Assembly (NCBI RefSeq): GCF_932526225.1
Contig: NC_064048.1
Coordinates: forward strand, 273,340 to 337,339
Direction: 5' to 3'
Length of the DNA stretch: 64,000 bases
DNA from: Nematostella vectensis
Lineage: Eukaryota; Cnidaria; Anthozoa; Actiniaria; Edwardsiidae
This document shows positions 30,590 to 41,962 of the stretch, piece after piece; position 1 is the stretch's first letter, and each line of letters starts with the position of its first letter. The translations under genes and the position numbers were made by a program. Below the pieces are notes generated by a model, which saw nothing but the letters and a program-made list of their open reading frames with translations, had not been told where the DNA came from and did not search any database.

Positions 30590-31693
30590 GAGAGAAGTAC
30601 AAGAATTCGCCTAGTATTTGATGCATCCGCTAAAGGTCATCAAGGTATATCCCTAAATGATCATCTAAAAAGGTTCCGATTTACATAAACGACTGTATTT
30701 CTGTTCTGGCGATATTCGCAAGAAGTCTTGATTCACCCTCAAGATCAAGTTTTCTATCGCTTTCTCTGGAGAAAACAAGGAGAAATAGAGCCTACCGTGT
30801 ACCAATGGAAGCGCTTGAATTTTGTAGATAAGCCCGCTCCGGATTTTGCTATCAGCTGTGTAAACACACTAGCAAACATGGCAGATACTCACTTCCCAGA
30901 AGCAGTCAAAGACCTTAAAGAGCATTCTTATGCCGACGACAGTGGAGGATCCAAGTCTAGCTCAGAAGACGCCAATCGCGTGACAACTGAGATAAGCGCA
31001 ATTCTAGCAAAGGGGAAGTTCGAAATCAAGGCGTGGCACTCCAACCACAGCGACGTTTATCAAACTGAAGACGGTGCAACCACCTTTCATGGACACAACT
31101 GGGACAAAGCGGAAGATGAAATATCTTTCAAGAAAGAAGAAATTAAATTAGTGAACAAGACGTTCTCCAAACGCAAATGCCTTGCTTGCGTGGCACAGAT
31201 TTGGGATCCAGTCGGCCTTGTTACACCAGTTTCTATCGAGCTGACGATAGATCTTCAAGAACTCGGGAGTATGGGCTTCGCATGGGATGAGTTATTACCC
31301 AAAGAATTGCAAGAAAAATGGCTTCGACGTTTTGGACAGACTCACACTGTTCTGTCATGGATAAAAAATTATCATAGAAAATTCAAACCCTTTGTTTCTG
31401 CGCGTGTAGCGGAAATACAAGAGACGATACCAACCGAAAACTTCAGATACATTCCCTCAGAAAACAACCCAGCAGACACGCTAACAAGAGGCATTGCAGT
31501 CGACAAGCTACAAGAATGGACCAAAGGACCTTCGTTTTTATGCAGAGAAATCACAGAAAGATGTGAGGAAAATATCGAAAGGGTATACCCGTGTAGTCCC
31601 GAAGTTGAGGAGATGAAGCCTCAGACTGACGTCAGGAAAAAAGTTCACACAGTCGCAGGCGAGCCGACGAGCGAGTCTTCCAAAGGAACCTGA
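30590..31693 (+). pseudogene. BEL/Pao RT, A17-like region and RNase H end
   Basis: TRIRLVFDASAKGHQGISLN (about 30599-30658) is the BEL RT motif. A deletion removes the following palm segment up to VLIHPQDQVFYRFLWR (about 30725). The catalytic site reads EHSYADDSGGS at about 30920. A17-type sequence (KRKCLACVAQIWDPVGLVTP, 31170-31230) and IPSENNPADTLTRG (about 31450) follow. The frame 30728-31693 is open, so decay in this part is limited. Confidence 0.75.
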
Positions 31694-32983
31694 CCTAACT
31701 AAGAACGAGTTGCTGAATCACTTACTACAAGTATGTTCATCAGTCAGGAAAACAAGACGAGTTCTAGCCTGCGTCATCCGTTCCGTTCACAATGCAAGGT
31801 CCAAAGACAAGAGAACCGGAACGATAACGACGCAAGAATTACGAGATCAGAGACTCTCATTTACAAGTGGACCCAGGAAGATCTAAATGAAGAAAACATC
31901 GATAAAAAAATGATGGCAGAAAAAGATGACAATGGAATCTTGCGCGCACACGGTCGACTTGAAGAATGCTACCTGCAGATATGAGAAATCCTATAATCCT
32001 GCCGCGAAACCACGCGCTTGTGAAACGACTCTTAGCCCACACCCACCAGACCTACGGACACTGTGGATAGAAGAGCCTTATACATGAAGCGAGAGGCAAG
32101 TGTTGGAAAAACCTTGAAGGAAGCTCAAATAATAATATTTACATGTATGACGTCACGTGCTGTTCACTTAGAGGTCTGTACGGATAAAAGTGCTGACGCG
32201 TTTATAATGGCCTTCCGAAGATTCGCAAGCTTAAGAGGACACCCGTCATTATGCTGGTCAGATTGCGGAACAAACTTCACTGGGTCACAGACTTATCTAG
32301 CGGAAATAATGAAAGAGTGGGATGTGGAAAACGTGAAGCGTGTCCCAGGTGACAAATACTCGTGCCAGTTCAAGTAGGAATGGAATGCTCCACGAGCAAG
32401 CCATATGAATGGCGTCGTCGAGAGCCTTATTAAGTCCGTCCGCCAAGGCATTAACGCTACCTGCCTAAACCGACCATTTACAGAACAGCAGTGGCGAACA
32501 AGCATCGCAGAGTTAACGTATCTTATCAACAGTCGACCACTGTATCCCAGTTCAGACGACATTTGGGAGAGTCCGCCAATCACGACGACTGATATACTCA
32601 TAGGAAGTCACATCTCACCTCCTATCCCCGAGTACGAAGACAAAGTGAACCCAAGAGACTTGGCACGAAGCACACAGCAAAGAATCACAGAATTCTGGGC
32701 TGCCTGGCAGAAGTACTTTTCCCCCAATTTATTGCAGAGAAATAAATGGTTCCGTACAAGAGAAAACCTGCGAGTAGGAGACCTTGTATTAGAAGTCGAA
32801 AGAACACCAAGAAGTGAGTGGAAAATGGCCCTTGTAACGAAAGTCTTCCCTGGCCATGATGGGTTAGTGCGCAAGGCAAAGATCAAGACAGGAGAGGGAA
32901 TCTACGAGAGACCTATCCACAAAATCTCGTGTCGTGGCAACGAAAGAAGAGCTCGAACATTAGACATTATTAATAGACATTAA
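31694..32983 (+). pseudogene. BEL/Pao integrase and C-terminal domain
   Basis: Integrase core motifs are FTCMTSRAVHLEVCTDKSAD (about 32140-32200), SDCGTNFTGS (about 32260-32290) and, after a frame break near 32376, NGVVESLIKSVRQ with the catalytic Glu (about 32410). The first core Asp segment near 32050 seems damaged, as the expected sequence before CMTSRAVH is altered. The C-terminal domain (ENLRVGDLVLEVE...WKMALVTKVFPGHDGLVR) ends at 32983. Confidence 0.75.
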
Positions 32984-32998
32984 GGTATTACACAAACC

Positions 32999-33232
32999 AA
33001 GTACACAGTCTAGATTATAGTGGAAAATAGTTGCTCCAAGTACATAGTCTAGATTATAGTGGAAAATAGTTGCTCGAAGTACATAGTCTAGATTATAGTG
33101 GAAAATAGTTGCTCGAAGTACATAGTCTAGATTATAGTGGAAAATAGTTGCTCCAAGTACATAGTCTAGATTATAGAGGAAAATAGTTGCTCGAAGTACA
33201 TAGTCTAGATTATAGAGGAAAATAGGTTTGCA
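32999..33232. repeat. 39-bp minisatellite, six copies
   Basis: Units AAGTACATAGTCTAGATTAT plus AGTGGAAAATAGTTGCTC(C/G) repeat with period 39 bp directly after the BEL coding end. Because 39 is a multiple of three, the minus strand reads as a 13-residue repeat (YNLDYVLRATIFH); I regard that frame as incidental. Confidence 0.9.
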
Positions 33233-33239
33233 GAATACA

Positions 33240-35355
33240 ACATTCTCGGTCCATGTCCTCATCATGTATTTTTTCTTTCAATTGACAAAGGAAGTTTAGT
33301 TTAGGGTTCCAAAATAAGAATTTTTAGCGCGATTCAAAAGCAGAATCACGCGCTCTTACAAACTAAGTATTATAATCGGAGTTGGAATCAAATTTTTAAA
33401 TTGTACCACTAAACTTTTTCGCCCCCAATTTCATTAACTAGCTAACTTAGAGTAAAGTAGTTTCCACTGTGACGCGTCGAATTCGGGTTGGGGTAGCGTT
33501 GTTCCCCCCCCCCCCTGACTCTACCCCCATTACTTTCCGCGACCACTGGTCCTCGGAGGACAAGAGAAAGCCCATAGAATATGGTACTTCACACCGGGAC
33601 AAATGACTTGGAAAACATTTCCCCTCAAGCCTTCACAGATACACTTCTGAATCTAGCCACTCAAGTCAAACGAGATTCGCCAAACACAGCCATCACTTGG
33701 ATATGCGGTTATTAAGGCTTGCCAACAGGGGTAGTGCTGTTATAGTTTGGCACACTAGCCTCTACAAGGAAGGAGCTATGCGTCAACTCTCTGAGACTCT
33801 TCTTTCTACTGCAAGGTTAAAAAAAGACCACGCCTATTTTTGTTCAGACCAAGGATTCCAACACTCCTAAGATCTTAACAATCTCTTTCTGTTTAAAAAC
33901 TCTATTGTCGCATTTCCACTTTGTTGTTTCGCGCGCACAGTCCGGTTATAGTCTCTTTTGCTCCAAAGAAGGGCTAGCATTCTAGGTCTCAATGAAACAA
34001 CTCTGCGTCCATAGAGGAGCAAAACATACCCTTAAACCTTGTGTTGATTTATTTCCTTGTGTCTTTTTGAACAAGACAATCTGCATTCATCAATAATTTA
34101 AAATCCATCTTTCTGAGGCACAGCAATGAAAACTGCTACTAAAGTGTCAACAGTGAAAAGATAACAATAAAAGTATATTAACCATGTCCCCATTGTTATT
34201 TCCATTGGCTCCTTGGTGTGTTATTGTTACATCATCATGACATTACTGTATCGTTAACCGTGGTAAGCGGTCATCAACCCTAGAACAGAGTTCTTACTGT
34301 AGTTCTGGTGCAAGGCCACCCATTTTGTTTTCAGTAAAAGTTGGAGAATTGAAACCAGTCTTTGCCCCCGTTAAGTAATGGTGTTGTGGCAGCAGTGGGA
34401 TTAGATTCACACTAATCCTAAGGAGAAGTGTAAGGGCTCTACAAAGGTCAAGACAACGTTTTAATCGGCGATTGATGCAGCCACGCCCGGTAGATCTCCG
34501 GTGAAGCAGCCTTATATCCTTAATAGATTACACACCCCCACCGAGTTCTATAACATTCCCATTTTTAACTTCATCTAGTATTAGTTAAGTTATCTTAGTT
34601 GTAGATTTTTGTTACTTTAGAAAGAATATATCCATTTTTTTTGGTACATTATTTAGCCTCCACCTACTAAACATCCCTTGCTACTCTGATTTATACTACT
34701 TCGATTTAAGATTCCAAAGGTGTGCCATAATATCACTACACTCAGTTTAATGGTGCTATTTGTACATTGTCACTGTGTGTGGAACCAGTGAAACTAGCCC
34801 ATAAACGAAAATCTAGCTGTTAAACCATCAACAGTGGGACATCTTGGTTACATGTCCCCCCAACCATTGAAGCCTTTAGCCATGCAACATTCTGTGTCAT
34901 TCTACTGATAGAACAAACAAAAACTAATATCATCGTAATATCATAATACATATATCTACGGTAGAATGCAGTTTATAATAATAAATGTTTAATAATTATA
35001 AACATAATAATTCTTTTAAAAATGTTAATAAACAATCATAATCATGGTAAGACAAAAAGAAATATTTTATATTTTCATTAATATCTTATCTAGAAAAACT
35101 AAATTACAGGATTTATCAAATTGACACATTACTAAGTAAAGTAATGTTTCACTGTACTATCCTTGTTATGAGCTCTGGACAATCAATTCTTTATGTAAAA
35201 AAATGTAAATAGAGTTTACAATATTCAACCTTTACAAGTCTTAGCAAACAAGAAACAAAGCTGTAGCTCAGAAAAGAGAAGACTTCAACTTTATACTTCA
35301 GTTGCATACAGTACCAGATGAAGCAAAAATCACAGTCTCAGACATGTTATTGATA
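33240..35355. other. Non-coding stretch with one SGNH-like fragment
   Basis: Mostly anonymous AT-rich DNA. Around 33581-33705 a short plus-strand frame reads VLHTGTNDLENISPQAF and KRDSPNTAITWI, similar to the SGNH hydrolase segment found in some LINE ORF1 proteins. It is too short for a firm call. A pyrimidine tract lies at 33504-33517. Nothing else is evident. Confidence 0.35.
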
Positions 35356-35417
35356 TGTTGTGGTTTCAAATGTGGCATGGTTTGAATTTTTTCAAACTGG
35401 TTTAAATTTTTCAAACT
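35356..35417 (+). repeat. Ginger-like element left TIR
   Basis: TGTTGTGGTTTCAAATGTGG then TGGTTTGAATTTTTTCAAAC; pairs with 37665-37725 on the other strand. Each TIR also contains a small internal foldback (TTTGAA...TTCAAA). Confidence 0.65.
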
Positions 35418-35706
35418 AGCTCATTTTTGGATACCTAGCATTCTAAAAGGGATTTTATTTTTAAAAAACAGGGGCTTGGATTTTTTTTGGGGGGGAGGGG
35501 TAACTAAAAGAACTAGATAAAAGATTATGCAAATATCCCCTTTTCTTCCCAACCCCACTTTCTTCCATCATTTCTATTTGCTTACCCCACACCACCCTAT
35601 CCATACCCCCCTCCTTATCCCTATCCCTACCCCCTCCCTAATTGCTATCCATACCCCCCCTACAACTTTATATTTATTTTATTTTATTTTTTTCTAAATA
35701 AACCTT

Positions 35707-35778
35707 ACCTTCACAAGGATTTGAACCACTGACCTTTAGATTGAAACTCCAATGCATCACCAACTGTGCTATCGAGGA
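35707..35778 (-). other. tRNA-Glu-like sequence (probable SINE head or tRNA pseudogene)
   Basis: On the minus strand TAGCACAGTTGG looks like an A box and GGTTCAAATCC a B box. An anticodon arm TTGGA-GTTTCAA-TCTAA would give a UUC anticodon. The acceptor stem does not pair well, and an A-rich tail (AAAAAAATAAAATAAAATA) follows downstream, so a tRNA-derived SINE is more likely than a working tRNA. It lies within the Ginger-like element's left non-coding part. Confidence 0.55.
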
Positions 35779-35879
35779 TTTCGTTGGTGAAATTGTTTGC
35801 ATATCATTTTTTTGTCGGCAATGTATTATAATTTATGCACAAATGACATTAAAATTCGGCCGACTGTGTAAACAGCCAG

Positions 35880-37416
35880 GAATTCTTGAAGCAAATAGAT
35901 ACTATAAAACAGCAAGCAAGACTAAGAAATCTAGACTATCTTAAAGAAAAAGCAAAAGGCAACGAACGTAGAATAAGCAACCAAATGACAAAGACCGGAA
36001 TCGAAGCTATAAAAAGAAAGAAATGGACCCTAAATGCCAAAAACGAAGTAGTTTCAAGTGGAGGAAAGCCAGTTCTATGTGAAAGCCAACTACATCAAAA
36101 TCTGTCATTTGCACGTACCAAAGAGTGGCTCACAGAGGACGACAAAAAACTGAAAAATGGATCCAAGATAACTTTGCAGAAGTCACACAGAAAGTGATCA
36201 ATGTGTTCGTACAGTTGTGCAAATACTATATACAAATACTGTATATCACGCCGAACAAAAACCCATAACAAGTCATGTTAAAGAGGTTACTAAACCATTT
36301 CAAGCGCCAGCATTTCTCTCTTTAATCGAGTTAGATCTAATGGATTTCCGTAACACGCCGTGCAAATGCAGTAAGCGCCATCAATGGGTGCTAAACATTA
36401 TCGATCACCATTCAAAGTACATAACTTGTTGGCCATTGAAGGAAAAGAATGCAGTTGAAGTCTTACAAGGTCTTAAAAACTACTGCTACTCATTTGGTTT
36501 TCCAAAGAAAATAGTTTGTGACAACGGTACTGAGTTTTCGAATGCCATGCTGAATTCCTTCTGTGAAGAAAACAACATAGAAATTTGCCATGGATCTCCA
36601 AGGACACCAACTACTCAAGGCCTTGTAGAAAGAAGCAACCGCACATGGAAGGAGGACATGCGAGCAATACTAATCTCAAAGCAATAAAGTGTTGGTGAAT
36701 GGTGCAAAGCAACAATGGAAGCCTCATATACTATGAACATAACGTATCATAGAGCTATTAAATGTTCACCGTACGAAGCTGTCTTTGGGTTTAAAGCCCA
36801 CCGTGAGGTCAACAGAATTGAACAAGATGGACAAGAGGTTCAAGAAGAACAACTAGAAGACAACCCAACAGTATGACTTGAACAAGAAGAACAACTAGAA
36901 GACAACCCAACAGTATGACTTGAACAAGAAGAACAACTAGAAGACAACCCAACAGTACCACTTGAACAAGAAGAACAACTCAAAGACAACCCAACAGTAC
37001 CACTTGAACAGGAAAAACAACTAGAAGACAACCCAACAGTACCACTTGAAGAACACATTGACAATGAGGGAAGGAAATGTAAGCGTCAAAAAATCTGTGA
37101 ATCACAGAAAACATATAATGAAAAAATGAAAAAACAAACACAGAAAGCAAAGATATTCAAATTTAATGTATATGACATTGTTGCTATTCAAATACATAAG
37201 TCTGACAAAGTCAGTAAATTACATCCTAATATGCTCATTGGCAAAATTACAGAGATTGATTCCACAAGTAATTATGTAAAAGTGGTAACACAGTTTGGTA
37301 TCATTAAAGGGCTTATTGCCCCAACCAGACTAAATGCTTGTACTGCAACAAATGTTGCATTTGATTATGATCACGAGGTATCGTTCACATATGCATGTAA
37401 ACAATGTCAATCATAA
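35880..37416 (+). pseudogene. Ginger-like DD35E integrase/transposase
   Basis: The N-terminal part (35886-36110) is Lys-rich and reads IEAIKRKKWTLNAKNEVV. It changes frame near 36115 into a zinc-type GHRGRDKTEKWI-like segment, and again near 36190-36220. The core shows LIELDLMDF (first Asp, about 36327-36350), VCDNGTEFS (second Asp, about 36516-36542) and GLVERSNRT (Glu, about 36622-36645), with exactly 35 residues between Asp 2 and Glu. A TAA at 36685-36687 is read through in frame to PYEAVFGFKAHRE. A 42-bp repeat tract and a C-terminal domain (FNVYDIVAIQIHKSDK...PNMLIGKITEI) follow. It resembles the KRBA2/SCAND3 integrase family known in animals. This copy is broken. Confidence 0.75.
36838..37050 (+). 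repeat. 42-bp coding repeat, five copies, in the integrase gene
   Basis: Units encode QEEQLEDNPTVPLE (14 residues). The first two copies carry TGA where later copies have CCA, so the stop was multiplied with the repeat unit or homogenised afterwards. Confidence 0.85.
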
Positions 37417-37483
37417 CTGTCAATAAACTGCCTTCTGGTTAAAACACTCATCACTTTTTTAACCAACTACCTAACAATATACT

Positions 37484-37650
37484 GTAGTTAGAATATAAAG
37501 ACGTTCCCAACCTTGTCCCTAGACCTGACCCCAAGGTACTATGAATATAAAGCCGTACCCAAACTTCTCCCTAAACCTAACGCCAAGGTACTATGAATAT
37601 AAAGCCGTACCCAACCTTGTCCCAAAACCCAACCCTAAGGTACTATGAAT
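37484..37650. repeat. 52-bp subterminal repeat, three copies
   Basis: GGTACTATGAATATAAAGCC recurs at 52-bp intervals (anchors 37535, 37587, 37639) between the integrase stop and the right TIR. Confidence 0.8.
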
Positions 37651-37662
37651 TTTTCAAACTTA

Positions 37663-37725
37663 AGTATGAAATTTTTCAAACCAGTTTGAAAAATTCAAAC
37701 CAGTTTTAACAATTTTAAACCAACA
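37663..37725 (-). repeat. Ginger-like element right TIR
   Basis: Ends ...AAATTTTTCAAACCAG TTTG and ...TTTTAAACCAACA; inverse of the left TIR. Confidence 0.65.
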
Positions 37726-37729
37726 TAGA

Positions 37730-38250
37730 GATAGAGATCTAGATAGATAGATAGATAGATAGATACATTTCCTCACAGAACTTGTGTGAATTATTATTAT
37801 CATCATTATTATTACTATTATATTATTATATCAGTGTTTCACCATAAATTATAAATTGCACAGTAATTTTCCTTGTGTAGAATATTCTTTACAGAATATT
37901 GCAATTTTTCTCAATTTATCAAAGTGCAGGATAATTGGAAGTGATGCTTGAACATTACATTTTCAACTTTTCGTCCTATAATAGTGTGTAACAGCAGTTC
38001 AACCACTGTTTGACAATAATTGTGCATAATTAATTAAGGAATAGCATTATTATAAAAGAACAAGTACTACAAAAAAATAGAAATTGTTAACAAACATGTC
38101 AGGAAGGAAATAATTATGAGGATTGGAAAACGTGATTTTTGAAGCTGGAAACAGGCAGTGGTCATAATAAATGGAATACATATAGAACACTGGCCATTTT
38201 ATGAAAAAAATTACCCAAAACTACAATCCTTGAGGAATTTATGATTGTAC
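37730..38250. other. GATA microsatellite and AT-rich spacer
   Basis: (GATA)n at 37737-37766 and an ATT-rich run near 37790-37830. No gene seen. Confidence 0.5.
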
Positions 38251-38381
38251 CTGTAAAGCAGCTGATGTTTTGGAGATGATCTCTATGCAGGTTGATGCGA
38301 TGCTCTTGCTGTGTGAGTGTTGTTGGACAGGCAGCGGAGGAAGGTGACAGGTGGAGGTGTGCCATGATGCAGTCTCTCAAT
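38251..38381 (-). CDS. Candidate internal exon, unknown gene
   Basis: The minus strand has a good acceptor (TTTTACACTCTTTGCAG) before 38381 and a donor (TTTACAG|GTACAA) after 38251, bounding 131 nt with one open frame (RDCIMAHLHLSPSSAACPTT and on to DHLQNISCFTG). I do not recognise the protein. No neighbouring exon was identified, so this is only a splice-site-supported candidate. Confidence 0.25.
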
Positions 38382-39012
38382 CTGCAAAGAGTGTAAAATA
38401 GAGGCACCCCCATGTGAAATCTGTAAGTGTGCTGGGCATCATGGGTTTTAAATGTGATAACAGCCTAAAAGAACACGCCAAGAAGAAGGGGTTTTCTGTT
38501 GCACTGTTACAGCTTGCACTTATTTAAAGACAAACAAAATTACCTCTGTGATCCAAAATTGCAGCCATGTCTGTTGAATTAAAAAACAACGCCATTCACA
38601 TTAAATTTTTAAACTACAAACTACACAGGCTTGTGGAAAAGTTACGACGCTACTTTACTAAGGAAAGTCGAGCTTTCATTCCCAAACAAATTCGGGCTTT
38701 TCATTTTAAGACACCCACCTTTGACTGTTTAGCGTTTCATCGAATCAGCATATTCCAATGACTGGGTTTAATCAAAATCATGTTTCTTGAACATGGTCGG
38801 TTGACTTTGTCATTCATGTACGCTGAAAAAGAATCCAGTTTAAATTGACTCATATCTCCTCCGCCAGCCGATAAAGGTGAAAAAGCAGAGTGTTTGAAGA
38901 AACGAGAACTGAACTCGTTCGACCCCAGTGAATTATGGGTAGACCAAGACCCCCTCGGGCACAGGAATCTGGTCCGGTCGGCTTAGCGCACAAAAAGAGC
39001 TCAATCTATACA

Positions 39013-39094
39013 CAGCGGACAATAACACCAAACTGGGTATAAATATAGCCTAGCGGATGGTAACCAATGTTGAGACCGGTGCCCACCGGTACCA
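39013..39094 (+). repeat. 82-bp dispersed repeat, left copy of an inverted pair
   Basis: Similar (roughly 75-80 percent by eye) to 41671-41752 in inverse orientation, including GAGACCGGTGCCCACCGGTA. The GGTGCCCACCGGT core is itself nearly palindromic. It may mark a transposon pair or two MITE copies. Confidence 0.7.
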
Positions 39095-40883
39095 TTACCG
39101 GATCCATAGATAAAAAAGCAATTCTTTTTTTAAAGATCTGGTGGTGCGGGTATCCTGTGGTAAGATTTTCATACATTTTCATGAGGCAAAAAAAGATAAA
39201 AATGCACATATTTGAAAACGATTTCTATCTTTTAAGCTGTACTCTATCGAATTCCTATTTAAAAAAACGTATAAATAGCTATAAAAAGCTACATTTGAAG
39301 AAGGAAAACCTACTATAACCCAGGCTCCGCGCGGTTTTCTTACACCCCACTTGCCAACGATACAGACATGACTGATCTTCGTCCATCAAATAAGCACAAT
39401 GGGTGATGCACATGAATTTCACCAGAAATTTACTTTCATTGAGCTGTCTAAGCATTATATTAAGGCTTACAGAGCTTTGGTTCAGAAAAAAATCTGCTAC
39501 CGATAAGGGAGAATTCTCATAGCCTGTTGTGTGTTGATAAAATATACCATGAAAACTCGGATCATTTGTTTATCTTTCCATTACGGCCCTATGTTATTTT
39601 CAAAATCAAATTATCACAACTGTTTCCGAGGCGAGAGCCCACTCTACCCCATGCTAGTTACGACCCAAAGCGGCATGTGTATGAACGGCAGTCGTTTACG
39701 GATATGGCGCTCAAAACCTTCTGATCGCTTATGAGTTACATAGAATAATTCTGGATTACGTCAGGTTTGGGGCTAACGTATCCTCTCCTTAGGTTTACGC
39801 TGGTACAATCGACACTAAAGTTTTTGTACACTTGTTTATAGCACCGTCGTTTCTTCGGCACCTCGAAGAAAACGTCCATAAGAAAAGCCTGCGCACAAGC
39901 TAGCGTACGCGCATCATTCTGAAAAGTCTCTTTCAGTTTATTTCAGAATGACTTTTTTTCAATAACGGTCCGCCGATCACTGATCCTGCGTCTTGGGAAA
40001 AGCCTCTAAAACTCTGTCCTTTAAATCGGTTAAAGGATTTCTCATATTCCCGAAATCTCTCATGCGCATTGTGGAGCTTGGACATCACAAAAATGGTACG
40101 TACCATTTCCAACAGCTTCCACTTATATTTTCTGATAATATATTATATTCTATAAGCCTGACAAAAGCTTTACACTTTTTTATCATCCTCTCTCGCTTCT
40201 TGGAGACCTTTTCTTTTCTTATGCTTCACGGCTTTTTCCATCCCTGAGGTCATCATTAAAACATCTTTAGGATAATAAACATTGTCCTCTATTGCTGCGG
40301 CGATTCGTTGGAGGTTGGTTGCTATCCTGTTAATAGCATGCGATGCGTTCAACCTCATCACTCGATACAGTCTCATCACCCGACACATACCCGATAATTG
40401 CGATTAATCGCAGATTTAGAAGAAATCAACACCCCACCTCTGCGCGTGAGCATTTTTACTCACCCTACCCCCGAGCTTTGACATTTACATCTTGTTGTTT
40501 GCCGCTATTTTGTGACATGAAACCGAAAAAAACCTTTTTGCAAAAATACCATTGAAAATGTCATTCTAGCAACAAGGATACGGGCAGTTGCAGTTTATTA
40601 AGGGGATGTAGTACTTCGAGGGTTGCAAGATTTCCAAAGCGAGACTTCAAAATCAAGAGCGGAAAACCTCGTGCTTTAATCGCCGTTTTTGCTCTAACTT
40701 GCTGCTTCTTCGTGGTTTCTCAACATACACTATCTTCCTAATGGTCAAACGAAATCTGTAAGTTAGTCATTAGATATTATATTGATTTTTGTGAATATTC
40801 CGGTGAATTGAGAAGGAACCAAGAAAAATACTTCACTTACATTTCATTAGACTATCCTTGTAGCGAGGGAATGCATTTTTGTG
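39095..40883. other. Anonymous spacer
   Basis: Only short frames without recognisable domains. No RNA gene or strong repeat seen. Confidence 0.4.
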
Positions 40884-41130
40884 ATGATCAAAGCAAGCAA
40901 GCTGAAGTATCTGAGCTTTTTTAAAAGTGAGAAAATAAAGAGGGAGATATTACTGTACTTTTTGATGTTAATATTATTATATGTTATATTGTTATTATAC
41001 AAGCTGGAGTCGGGATTTGAATCAAACGCAGTATCACAGCCATTTTATCGCTCGTCGTTTTTTTCTTTCTCACTTGACTTCGCGGCTCAGACAAACAAAA
41101 CAGTCAAACTATTCAGGGATTTAGCTTTCT
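40884..41130 (+). CDS. Candidate first exon of a type II membrane protein
   Basis: ATG 40884 opens a frame with a basic N-terminus (KASKLKYLSFFKSEKIKRE), a hydrophobic segment (ILLYFLMLILLYVILLLYKL, residues about 21-40) and a short luminal part, ending at a GTGAGT donor after 41130. This layout is typical of Golgi type II enzymes such as glycosyltransferases, but no catalytic sequence is present and no acceptor partner was found. Function unknown. Confidence 0.35.
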
Positions 41131-41356
41131 GTGAGTATATTTGCCAATCTTGGTAACTAAAGTTAGACTTGTTTTCTTCTTCCGAGTTATTTCACATGAT
41201 CTCTTTTCATTCCTATCGAGTTGGCAAAACAACAACACGCAACCCGCGGGGGAGTAGGACAAAATAAAAGGAGCAAATCCTCACGCAAAGTGGTGCGGAA
41301 TCGACATGGCGCGCGGGTAATACCAAAGTCCCTCTCTTATCTTATGCTCTGTTGGA

Positions 41357-41380
41357 GGTACCTTAAGGTTAAGGTACCTA
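41357..41380. repeat. Perfect 10-bp inverted repeat
   Basis: AGGTACCTTA AGGT TAAGGTACCT; a short perfect stem with a 4-base spacer. Function unknown. Confidence 0.6.
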
Positions 41381-41670
41381 AAGCGTATACTTTGCCAATA
41401 TAAGCCGCCATCTTGGATAACATTGAGGGGGACTGGGACTGGGGACTGGCCTTGAAATTTTTTTCTCTTAGATTTAGCGTTTTAATGCAGCCGACGACAG
41501 TTTTATCTTAAAATATTAACAAATAGCGTTATAGTTCCCCTACTAGAATAAAACAATCAGATATTTCGCCTTAGTTTTGGAAATACAAGTTATTTTACAT
41601 TTCACCACAGGAAGCCCGTGATGGACGCTTTTTTCTAATTGTTATTCCGTTATTACACGAAATCGTCAAG

Positions 41671-41752
41671 TGGTACCGGTGGGCACCGGTCTCAATATTA
41701 ATAAGCATCCTCTTGGCTATCTTTATGCCAAGTTTGGTGCTTTTGTCCGCTA
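41671..41752 (-). repeat. 82-bp dispersed repeat, right copy of the inverted pair
   Basis: Inverse of 39013-39094; the two are 2.6 kb apart. No transposase was found between them. Confidence 0.7.
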
Positions 41753-41962
41753 AGTTGAAACACTAAGCGGGAACTTAACTGCTGTTTAAGTAATCGCAGG
41801 CGCTATTTACTGGGATACCTGTGGTAGCCCAGTCATTAAAATGTAACGGTTTTTTCTGTCGTCCCGAGTTGCGCAACATCGTAACCAAGTGTCTTTGCGC
41901 ACTTCCTAATCTCACAAGCTTTGATTGCTTTCATCTTGAAAATTGAAATCCCACATAAGAAC

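Larger units (their letters stand above)
29590..32983 (+). mobile_element. Decayed BEL/Pao retrotransposon
   Basis: Gag (DUF1759-like), RT of the BEL type, A17-like region, integrase and a C-terminal DUF5641 domain occur in order on the plus strand, with many frame breaks and deletions. LTRs were not recognised. Confidence 0.75.
35356..37725 (+). mobile_element. Ginger-like DNA transposon (integrase-type transposase)
   Basis: The ends TGTTG (35356) and CAACA (37721-37725) fit the TGTNR rule for Ginger elements. About 60 bp of imperfect terminal inverted repeat follows: GGTTTGAATTTTTTCAAACTGG-like sequence at 35379-35400 against its inverse at 37676-37702. An rve-type integrase gene lies between and no LTR or RT is present. 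No matching 4-bp target duplication was found, but the right flank is a GATA microsatellite (37737-37766) which could hide it. Length is about 2.4 kb. Confidence 0.7.

Noticed and set aside
32960..33265. Minus-strand frame with 13-residue repeats
   Set aside because: Consequence of a 39-bp minisatellite; composition and position after a BEL element give no reason to call a gene.
33581..33705. Host SGNH hydrolase gene
   Set aside because: Only about 40 residues are similar and no catalytic Ser or His block is present; most likely a scrap of a LINE ORF1.
36840..37064. Minus-strand Ser/Cys-rich frame
   Set aside because: Antisense of the 42-bp coding repeat of the integrase gene.
35356..37725. 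Gypsy retrotransposon interpretation of the integrase region
   Set aside because: No RT, gag, LTR or primer site; terminal inverted repeats with TGTTG/CAACA favour a DNA transposon.
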